Below, piece after piece: positions 40,536-48,682 of a DNA stretch of 55,879 nucleotides. Source of the DNA: Trichomonas tenax (Eukaryota > Parabasalia > Trichomonadida > Trichomonadidae); contig JALKBU010000247.1 in the NCBI GenBank assembly GCA_023091735.1, positions 1 through 55,879 of the forward strand. Reading direction: 5' to 3'. The position numbers were made by a program, and so were the translations under genes. Numbering within the stretch: position 1 is the stretch's first letter; every line of letters starts with the position of its first letter. The notes below the pieces were generated by a model. The model saw nothing but the letters and a program-made list of their open reading frames with translations, ran no database searches and was not told the origin of the DNA.

Positions 40536-40859
40536 ACAACGCAATTCACTACTCCATCTAACACATCAGAGAATACTCCAATAACAACTCCTAATGATAC
40601 TCCTATTGCAACACCAATAACAACACCCAATGACACTCCAATTGAAACTCCTGTAACTACACCTGAATTAACACCAATATTCACACGAACATTTGAACTA
40701 ACTCTATCACCAGAACCAACAGCAGTGGCTACAGCAACAGAAGCTCCAAAAGAAATTCCATCTTTTCAATCAAAATCGAGTTCAGAAGATCAAGTGAATG
40801 ATCAAACAAATGCCCAAAACGAGAAAAAGAGTCAAATAGTATTCATTTATGCAATATAA
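40536..40859 (+). pseudogene. Thr/Pro-rich stalk fragment of a surface protein
   Basis: An open frame after a TAA, without ATG, reads as repeated TTP, NDTPI and TPITTP units and then TATEAPKEIPSF and SKSSSEDQVND, before ending at VFIYAI. Thr/Pro stalks of this kind precede the membrane anchor in trichomonad BspA-like and Pmp-like proteins. Here the frame stops where the anchor would begin. It is a truncated 3' remnant, facing the Pmp-like pseudogene at 40944-42024. Confidence 0.5.
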
Positions 40860-40943
40860 TAATAACCCAAATCATTTCAGCCATATTAAAATTCCATTTT
40901 TATTTCATAAATATTTCTAAACACAGAGAAAAGATGTATTGAA

Positions 40944-42024
40944 TTATATACGAAATTTGTGCTGTTTTTTTTTCTTTCTATTATATATAAGTAACTCAAG
41001 ATGATCGCAATTCACGGTTTCAATGGTTGTATATTTTTCAGTTGAAGTAATGCCTGAATATGTGGTATTTGTGAAACCTTGAAATGCTAGTATATCAATA
41101 TTATAGTTAGTGATAAAGCATCGTGCAAGTGGTTGAGACAAACGATTAGTCACAAACGTTGAACAATTTACAGAGTTTCCTCGAATTGTACAGTTTTCAA
41201 CTCTTAGTATATAATGCAAAAGATAAATAACTGCCCAACTCTTTAATGATTGAGAATTGTTAATGATATTGCAATGTCCATAGCTGTAATTAGAATATTC
41301 ATGATATAATCAATGACAAGCTTCTGCATAGTTGCCTTCGAAAGTAGTGAAATTGATAATACCCGGATCGACTGCTTTCCGCGAATCAAATCCAGAGTTT
41401 CCGTAAGCATTATTATTTGTAACATTTGATGATGAAAGAGAAACATTGCCATTATATGCATAAATTGGTGCCAGACAATAGTTTGAATAATATGAGCAGC
41501 ATGATACAGAGCATTCAAAAATAATATTAGGCACGTAATAAGTAGTAACTGAATACACGAATAAACCAAATCCACCAGATTTATTTATTGATGCATTTAT
41601 AGCACAGAATCGTCTTTGTACAATCGTTCCTGAACATGCAAAGTAAATTGCACCTCCATCCTCATTTCTATGACAATTTACGAAAAAAACATGAAACATG
41701 TAGAGGTTTTGAAGACAATTTAGTTATATTCACAGCACTATCATTACTATTCTCAAACGCGCTTTCACAAATATAAATTAAACCCACATTAGTCGTAATC
41801 TCGCAATTGTTTTGTTGTTTGTAGCATGTTTTGCTAGGAGTTGAGGATTTATAGTAAGTTTGCCATATATCGAGTGCCGGATAGTCCCTGTGACTCAAAA
41901 TATCTAAAGAGGAAGGGAGATAAATTCCCTTCTCATTCGAAATTTGTCACTTTCTTATCCTCCAAAATATTTTTCTTTCCGTTATCATCAAACACATCGG
42001 AATAAACAGAACAAACTTTTCCAT
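40944..42024 (-). pseudogene. Pmp-like surface protein gene with two in-frame TGAs and a frameshift
   Basis: Starting at an ATG at 42024, the frame has a signal peptide-like start (MEKFVLFIPMCLM), an in-frame TGA at 41949-41947, and then continues through YLPSSLDILSHRDYPALD and on to about 41690. A run of eight T/A's near there shifts the frame into NCHRNEDGGAIYFACSG and NGNVSLSSSNVTNNNAYGNS, then a second in-frame TGA at 41312-41310, after which the reading continues to LRVENCTIRGNSVNC and a stop at 40944. The NNxA/GGAI pattern identifies the right-handed beta-helix Pmp family. It ends in KKKKQHKF without a membrane span. It is a decaying surface-protein gene. Confidence 0.7.
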
Positions 42025-42322
42025 GGCGACTCTCTCAGAAAGCACTTTTTTCTGATGAAATTACAAATTTAAGATATCGAATACACTAGGAAATCTACTC
42101 TCTGCTTAATATACTCCAACTCCAATAAGAAAGTTATATTTCGAATAAAAAATTGTTAATAATATTATTTTGCCAAGTAAAGTATCAAAAATCTGTCATT
42201 AAACGACATCAATTAGTAATCAAATAGCAACATGCACTCATGTAGCTGATGATGTGGTTAAAAGGATTCGTGGAAATATCAAATATTGAAGAAATAAGAT
42301 TTTTTGTCCAAATCAGTTTACA

Positions 42323-42332
42323 AAAAGTGATA
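42323..42332 (+). promoter_or_regulatory. AAAAGTGATA abutting a start codon
   Basis: AAAAGTGATA ends directly at the ATG at 42333. It fixes the choice of that ATG over an in-frame one 84 bases upstream. Confidence 0.4.
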
Positions 42333-42698
42333 ATGTCACAAGAATCCTTCGACTGGAAAAATATATCGAATAACACAACATCAGCATTGAGATTTCAATG
42401 TCAGCAAAAACGGATTCATCCAACTCCAAACTCGATGGCTGATATGATTGCTGCTTTACAAGATTACAGAATCAAAAATCCCATTTCTCCATCAAATTCA
42501 ACAAGTTCATCGTCAAACTCATCGAGGCAAATGACGCCAATCAATTTCTCAGAGTCTGAAATAGTAAGAAAAGTGAAAATGAACCAAATGACCATTTATC
42601 AATTTATTCACGCACCAAATCCTGTTGTTCTTACAGCAGCTTTAGTTTGCAGCTGCATCTCTATCTTAGTATTGTTTGTCTTCCTTATTTCAAGATAA
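42333..42698 (+). CDS. tail-anchored small membrane protein (121 aa)
   Basis: From the ATG at 42333 the product has a hydrophilic, Ser/Asn-rich cytosolic part (SNSTSSSSNSSRQMTPINF) and a single hydrophobic segment at the very C-terminus (VVLTAALVCSCISILVLFVF, ending LISR). This is the topology of a tail-anchored protein. Just before the anchor is a short helix (SEIVRKVKMNQMTIYQFIH). I do not see a SNARE heptad pattern or another family signature. The upstream ATG at 42249 would add 28 residues with no start motif, whereas the chosen ATG abuts AAAAGTGATA. The next gene, convergent, also encodes a C-terminally anchored protein. Confidence 0.6.
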   Translation: MSQESFDWKNISNNTTSALRFQCQQKRIHPTPNSMADMIAALQDYRIKNPISPSNSTSSSSNSSRQMTPINFSESEIVRKVKMNQMTIYQFIHAPNPVVLTAALVCSCISILVLFVFLISR

Positions 42699-42948
42699 TT
42701 TTATATAACACTTTCTGGTTTTGTAATAATAAAGTATTTTTACATGTTTATAACTAAAGATATTATCCTACAGTTCACAGCGAATTTTAAAGAAATATTT
42801 TTGATATGAAAACAAACTTATAAAACATATTTATGCATATTTACTTAACAACACAATTTATTATAACAAATAAATATAAAAACTTCGAGAAAGTTTTTGT
42901 TTGGTCTCCATAGTAATGACATTACGATTTCTAATGAATTAAAATCTT

Positions 42949-43455
42949 TCAAGCGAATAATTGAGTGATAATATAAATAATTGCGAGAATTAGCATTGAT
43001 GAAACAATGTAACGAAGAACAAGAATGCATTTTCCTTCATTATCGTTGATATTAATTGTCACTTCTCCATTTAAATTTGTTGTTTGTGAGTTATCTAAAG
43101 GAGTGTGAACAATTAAAGGCGCATCGATGTCCTCACCTGTTATATTTTCGTTAAATAGGATGGTTGGATCAGCGTTAGAGTCCTGAAATGGTGCAAAACG
43201 AGTTTGAAAGTTGGCTATATCAGTTCTTAATTTTGTGATGTAATTTCTTGCTTCACGACGTTCCTGTGTCTCCCAGATACTTGATTGTGCGATAATTGAC
43301 TGGATTACGTTTTCTATTTCTCGAAATAAAGAATTTAAGTCGTTTACGGCTTGTGGTTGTTTCTTGTTTGTATCACTTTCGAGCAATGTGAGATTTGATT
43401 CGATTTTGTTTACGATCTGTTCAACATTCACTTGATACTGTGAAAAATCACTCAT
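42949..43455 (-). CDS. SNARE N-domain-like, C-terminally anchored protein lacking a clear SNARE motif
   Basis: The 168-residue product from the ATG at 43455 has an N-terminal helical bundle (SDFSQYQVNVEQIVNKIES, VNDLNSLFREIENVIQSII, EARNYITKLRTDIANFQ) whose helix lengths and Leu/Ile spacing resemble the N-terminal domain of Vti1-type Qb-SNAREs. It ends in a single membrane span (YIVSSMLILAIIYIITQLF). The roughly 60 residues between them (DAPLIVHTPLDNSQTTNL) have no heptad coiled coil, so a core SNARE motif is absent or very degenerate. It may be a regulatory SNARE-like protein. The ATG follows AAAAGTGACA by 6 bases; an upstream in-frame GTG would sit inside that motif. Confidence 0.5.
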   Translation of the reverse strand: MSDFSQYQVNVEQIVNKIESNLTLLESDTNKKQPQAVNDLNSLFREIENVIQSIIAQSSIWETQERREARNYITKLRTDIANFQTRFAPFQDSNADPTILFNENITGEDIDAPLIVHTPLDNSQTTNLNGEVTININDNEGKCILVLRYIVSSMLILAIIYIITQLFA

Positions 43456-43461
43456 AAGAAT

Positions 43462-43471
43462 TGTCACTTTT
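43462..43471 (-). promoter_or_regulatory. AAAAGTGACA start-proximal motif
   Basis: On the minus strand AAAAGTGACA precedes the ATG at 43455 by 6 bases. Confidence 0.45.
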
Positions 43472-44621
43472 AGTGAAACATATTTGTCAAAAGATAACTT
43501 TACATGTCAAATAAAATATGAAACTTTTCTTGTTTGATTTTTCATGTTATTTGCATCTAATATCATCAAAATTAAAAATATATTATATATAATTATTGAC
43601 ACTATCTATATTCGATATAACTCATTCTGAAACATATTTATTAGTGCTAAAAATTGCGATTTCGTTAATCGATATTTTCTTCAGTTTTGAACCAAATCAA
43701 AGACATTCAGTATCCATTTCGAATCCACATAAACTTATGGTATTGTCTATATTAAATCTTCGAAATATAATCAGAGTTCTTTTCAATATATGCTGTGATG
43801 CAAATTGTTATTTTTTTATTATTATTCTTAATCTCATTTGAGGAAAAATTAAATATATGAAGGCATAATTAATTGCATTAAAATGAATGTTTAGTACGTT
43901 AATGTGATGATTCTCATCTCATTTGTCTTGGTGGTTTCGACCTTGCTTTTTAATTTCATCGGGATTAACTGCGAGGAATCTCATATTGTAAAGCTTTCTA
44001 AGATGAGCACTGCCACGGACCTCCTTTGGCTTCTCAGTCTTTGGAACCTATGGTGTGTTTTGGCGAACCTTTCCTGTCTGTGTAATAGAACCATAAATCT
44101 TTCCTATGTTTCGAAAAATGATTTTCTTTCTCATCCTTATAATTTTTTATCTTATTCTGAAGACAAATTTTAAAACCAAAACCTTTGAGAAATAGCTAAT
44201 ACATTAGGAGTTATATCAATTTGTTAACGAAATACTAATAATTTAAAAATCTGTCGCATCAATTGTGCCACAATCTTTTGGATTAAAATTCAATTTACAA
44301 CGACAATTTTATGAGTCATAATATTGTTAAGTGGAACATCAACACACTGCTTCCATTCACCCTTTCCCACTCCAATCTTATCCCATTATTCAAAATCGGT
44401 TTAATTAACATAATAATCAATTGAAATATCAATTTGATATTTTTAATTTAAAATGTCAGAAAATTCGAAATATTAACATCATTGTTCCTAAATCTGTGAC
44501 TTTCCATACGAATTAATCAATTCATGATGGAAATATTAATATTTTGAATCATAAATCAAACATGAAAAGTTGTTTTATAAAATCAAACATTTTATTTATA
44601 TCTTTCAATACAAAGAATGAA
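43472..44621. other. spacer with one doubtful signal-peptide ORF
   Basis: About 1.15 kb. The plus-strand frame at 43907-44173 begins with a good signal peptide (MILISFVLVVSTLLFNFIG) followed by unrecognised sequence that looks frame-shifted, so it may be the remains of a secreted-protein gene. Nothing else is seen. Confidence 0.3.
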
Positions 44622-46130
44622 TTATTCTTCATCTTCTTCAGCTTCAGTGACGGATTCAAGATCAACGACTGAGAACAATTTGTTTGTTGACTGAAGAAGC
44701 GCAAGACGTCTATTACTGATATCATACGCTGCAATATTATCTGTTGGAACACTGAGAGCTGTTGGTTGTAAATCCTCTTCTTCTTCCTCTCTTCCGAACA
44801 TTGTAAAGAATGATTTTTCTTCATTCTTAGAGAAAACACCAACACAGCCATCTTCAAATGGAAATGCAACATCAATGTTGAATTCTGTTTCAAATTTACG
44901 ATTCTCACCATCAACTAAATTAATGATTGTCGTTCTGTTTCCATTGATATATGTAACATATGATTTGTTGAGTGTTGAGAAGTTTCCTTCAAGGCAATAT
45001 GTTTCTTGTTGTGTAGACTCAAACTTAGGAACGCTTTCTGTCTTATTTGTTATTGATAAACTATGTATTGGGAAATATTTGCAATGCTTTGCAAGGAATT
45101 CTAAATAGTTTGCAGAAGTGATATTGTATTTCTCAAGGATGTCAAGGATCGGCGTTGTTGATGTAAAGCACTCGAATGTTGCATTGAAGCAATTTTCGAG
45201 CTTAGAAAGTGTTTCTAAGATGCTTAAACATTCCTGCATTTGTCGTGTTGATTTTTCATAATGAATCGTGATTCCTAAATCCTTTGGGAAGATTTTAATT
45301 GCAATTTCTACTTGTTCACATGACTCATCAGACCTTAGTAATGACGGAATTATGTTTGAAGCAATGATATCACGTAATTGATTAATTATTTGTTCAACTT
45401 GTTTCTTTACGTGTGCTAAACGTGTTTCACTGAGTGGCCTTTCGAATTCTTTCCCAATTAAAAATAATTTAGCAAATTTTGTCGAATTCTCAGAGAAATC
45501 TTTAAATTCATTCCAAAGAACTTGCCATTTGTCATCAAACTCTTTGATACTGTTTTTAATGACCTGTGTATGCAACCAGAAAGATGACAAAGACCTAGAA
45601 ACCGTTTTAATGAGATTATATTCGAAATTAAGGAAATCGAGTTTAAATGTTTGAACAGTAACATAATCTTCAAGTAAAACAAAAATATTGTCACCAGCAA
45701 TGGATAATTCAATCGCATTTTGATCCAATTGGCTTGAACAAAGTGCAAAATGAGAATCTGAAAATATTGTGACTGTGTTGTTAGCGAGACAGACACCTAT
45801 AAGTGCTATATCGTTGTATTCTGCAAATGAAATTGCTGTAATTTCGAAATCGAACTTATTTGATGAAATTAATTTTGTAGATTCGATGTCAAATTGAAAA
45901 ATGCAGTGATTTTCTGTCGAAACAAGTAACGATTTACCATCTGGACTGAAACAGAAGTGTGTTGCTTTAGAATTCAACGGAATTTGATTGACTCTCGTCC
46001 AATCCATTCTTCTAAGCTCCACAATGTTGTCGGATCCCATGTAGCATATGGTGGCGATATCGCGTTTGTCCGACCACTTTGCCAATTTGATGTCTGCTTG
46101 GAGACTGCCGGTCTTGAAAGAATCCAGCAT
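44622..46130 (-). CDS. APC4: anaphase-promoting complex subunit 4
   Basis: This 502-residue protein resembles APC4, a scaffold of the APC/C ubiquitin ligase that drives mitotic exit. The start has the family's signature beta-propeller opening: LAKWSDKRDIATICYMG, NIVELRRMDWTRVNQI, then FCFSPDGKSLLVST (about residues 17-70). The middle is a helical region (about 195-330; SLSSFWLHTQVIK, VKKQVEQIINQLRDII, RQMQECLSILETLSKL) as in the APC4 long domain, and the C-terminal half returns to beta-propeller sequence and an acidic tail. Its length is shorter than the roughly 800 residues of the human protein, as expected in protists. No GTGACA motif is visible before the ATG, but a TGACATGTAAA word lies about 30 bases upstream. 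Confidence 0.75.
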   Translation of the reverse strand: MLDSFKTGSLQADIKLAKWSDKRDIATICYMGSDNIVELRRMDWTRVNQIPLNSKATHFCFSPDGKSLLVSTENHCIFQFDIESTKLISSNKFDFEITAISFAEYNDIALIGVCLANNTVTIFSDSHFALCSSQLDQNAIELSIAGDNIFVLLEDYVTVQTFKLDFLNFEYNLIKTVSRSLSSFWLHTQVIKNSIKEFDDKWQVLWNEFKDFSENSTKFAKLFLIGKEFERPLSETRLAHVKKQVEQIINQLRDIIASNIIPSLLRSDESCEQVEIAIKIFPKDLGITIHYEKSTRQMQECLSILETLSKLENCFNATFECFTSTTPILDILEKYNITSANYLEFLAKHCKYFPIHSLSITNKTESVPKFESTQQETYCLEGNFSTLNKSYVTYINGNRTTIINLVDGENRKFETEFNIDVAFPFEDGCVGVFSKNEEKSFFTMFGREEEEEDLQPTALSVPTDNIAAYDISNRRLALLQSTNKLFSVVDLESVTEAEEDEE

Positions 46131-46516
46131 TGTGCACGTTTATTAATAAATATTTTTGACATGTAAAAAGTAAATTTGACATTTATAAATCATAGGTTTT
46201 GCCACACCCTAATTTCATACCTACTATAGCCTATGATCCCTTTTTTTGCCACTCACTTATATACATCAATTTCTTTATAGCCCTTAACTTTCAGTTTCAA
46301 AATACCAAAAATATGAAAAATTATTCTCAAATTTTTATACTTATTACATTCTCATCTTATATTTAATGTCAGTATATTCCACGTGTTACTTTCAAAATCC
46401 CAAAAGAAACAATATTTTGAAATTCAGAATAAATATTACTGTAATGAAAGGCAAAGATTAACTAAATAATAATCTCTACCACTAAGCTTTATTTACTAGT
46501 TCACCAGATTTCAAAA
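46131..46516. other. AT-rich spacer
   Basis: About 385 bases; no gene or clear repeat. Confidence 0.4.
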
Positions 46517-46765
46517 TTACGAACTTTTAGTTTTTCTCATTTCCATTAACGAAACGAAAGCGTCAATCCATGAAAATTCGTATGATTCAAGGTTTTTGAT
46601 TGGAGTTTCGAATAATTCTTCTATAGAATAGAACTCAGGACGATCATAACTTGGATATTCGAACGGAATTTCAGTTTCTGTTTGAGTAAGCATCGAAATA
46701 ATTGCAGCAATAACTGTAATGCAACATGTTAAAGAAACAATTGCGATTATATTGTCTTGAAATAT
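46517..46765 (-). CDS. short membrane protein frame without ATG (up to 82 aa)
   Basis: An open frame runs from just after a TAA at 46766 to a stop at 46517. It encodes a hydrophobic segment (IIAIVSLTCCITVIAAIISM) and then a polar, acidic and aromatic tail (PFEYPSYDRPEFYSIEELFE, then LESYEFSWIDAFVSL). The codon quality and clean membrane-anchor-plus-tail layout look genuine, yet there is no ATG before the hydrophobic stretch; the first is at 46693, inside it. A missed upstream exon, an undetected frameshift or a non-functional copy are possible. It was too short and ATG-less for simple ORF finding. Confidence 0.4.
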   Translation of the reverse strand: MFQDNIIAIVSLTCCITVIAAIISMLTQTETEIPFEYPSYDRPEFYSIEELFETPIKNLESYEFSWIDAFVSLMEMRKTKSS

Positions 46766-46769
46766 TTAC

Positions 46770-48682
46770 ATGACATACAATTTCTGTTGTAATATGGAAG
46801 AACAGAAGGGAATAAATCAATATCATCCAAGAATACTCTCTAAAGATGCAAACAAATATATGATTCCAGCATACTTGCTGAAGCCAGATTCGATTAGGTC
46901 ATTAGGGTTTTGTCTGTTTCTAGGATTTGTTTTCCAATTGTATCTAAGATTTAGATAAAACATGAAAATGATATGAAATATATATATAACAAAGAACAGA
47001 TTCAACCACCTTCTATGTTGTAGCAAAAGCGGTCATAATCCATCTAGTTTAAAATTTTGATTTCTGAAATTTTGCCTAGGCTGCTTTGTTTTCATCGAAT
47101 AAAACAAAATTTATATCAAAACTAATTTTGAAGTAAGAACATTTTTGAATTTTATTCTTAAGATATTTTGAAAAAACACACATGAATGCATAATATATAG
47201 ACGAAAGGTAGATTATTGGAAGTATACAAATGATGATTCTATTGAGAGAAAAATATATGTAAATTTTAATAACTCGCCAAATACAAACATAATCAAATAG
47301 TATTAATGGATGTATCATGTATGATATATTTATGATATCAAATGCAAGGGGTGCAAAAATTATTTTGCATTTCCAGATCGTATCTCGAAAAATTAAAATT
47401 GCAATCTATAAAGCTTAGGATATTTGCAATATGCAGGGAGTCTGCAATCTGAGGGATGAAGCAGTATCTTCAAGTTATTTATAAATTTTGAAGTTCTGAA
47501 AATTAAGTTTTTTTGACCCCTTTTGGAGACGGCAATCATAGTGAGTTGCTGATGTACCTCTTCGTAAGGCGTGACGCTATGTTCTGACGAGATTGATTTT
47601 AATTTCGAAATTACTAGATCGTGACAAATTTTTTAGAGTCATAATGTATTCTATCATATGGAGGCAGTACTGTTGTATAGATATATTGAGATTTGCAGAA
47701 GAGTGTGCAAAGCAGTGTCTCTCTCCATGAAGTTTTATATGGCCGACAAACCAAAAAGTGAAGTTCCCCGTTTTTGATGATTTCTAATATTTCAAGCAAA
47801 ATTGCATAAAAAGGATAAAGAATGTCGCTTTTGGGCATTTTAGAAAAAATTATGACATAAAAAAGTTGCCGCATCGTTTCGATTATATTTAAAAATCGCG
47901 AAGCTTCTCTTAGGAAAGTTCGAAAATATACGTTATTGATGTAAACTTTTCGGGGAGGACGAAAAACTCTTTAAGGTTCGAAACAAAAAGTGACGAGTAT
48001 ATTTGGATCCATGGTATTATGATTTAAATTTGTTCTGCATAAGGTCTGCAAAGTGAATTGAACTGAAGAGAAGGGAAGTGCATTGGAATATGTTAATATT
48101 AAATTTTTCCTTTCCTCAAAAAGCTCCTGTTTTGTCTTGAAATACTTTCTGTCTTACTATCGCAGATAAACACAAGTAAAATGAGGATCTAATTACAAAA
48201 TTGTGATAATTTTTTTGGATTAAACATCTTTTATTATATTAATTAGCTTATCCTATAAGAAGGTATTTGAGATCCATCACATTTGAGCTTAAATGAGGAA
48301 AGACAATTGCCACTAAAGTTAATTGTAAAGTCTTGGGAGGTTTTTTCGATTCGGGCCCAAAACCATTCAAAAATTGAGAACCCTAAAAACATATTTTTCG
48401 AAAACCACCCCGAAAATCGAAAAGTTAGGGGATCAAAATTGTTTGTTGGGGAAACGCATATTTAAAGGGGTTGAAACAACTAAAAAGGGGTTATATAATG
48501 ATCAAGTAAGGGGGTTTATTTCTTAAAAAGGGGAAACTTATCCCCATTATCAATCGGCTGACCCTGATATTTTAAGTTCAGCCAGAGCCCGAAAGAATAC
48601 GTTTTTTCGGGCTACTCGCCCAGAAAAGTTTTCGGACATCCTTACTTCCCTACAATCATTGAAAATTTTCCATTTTTGATCA
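46770..48682. other. long gene-poor region
   Basis: About 1.9 kb without a credible gene; small frames are AT-rich chance. 48340-48560 is unusual in runs of G and C (GGGGTT, GGGGAAAC, CCCC), echoing, in inverse orientation, the CCCC-rich stretch at 39890-39965. A hairpin AGCCCGAAA/TTTCGGGCT (48586-48594 with 48605-48613) lies 70 bases before the next gene. Confidence 0.35.
48586..48613. other. hairpin upstream of the 937-aa gene
   Basis: AGCCCGAAA pairs perfectly with TTTCGGGCT across a 10-base loop. It ends 69 bases before the ATG at 48683 and would lie in the 5' flank or leader. Confidence 0.35.

Noticed and set aside
42249..42332. Upstream ATG extending the tail-anchored protein by 28 residues
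   Set aside because: The extension has no start motif, whereas AAAAGTGATA directly abuts the ATG at 42333.
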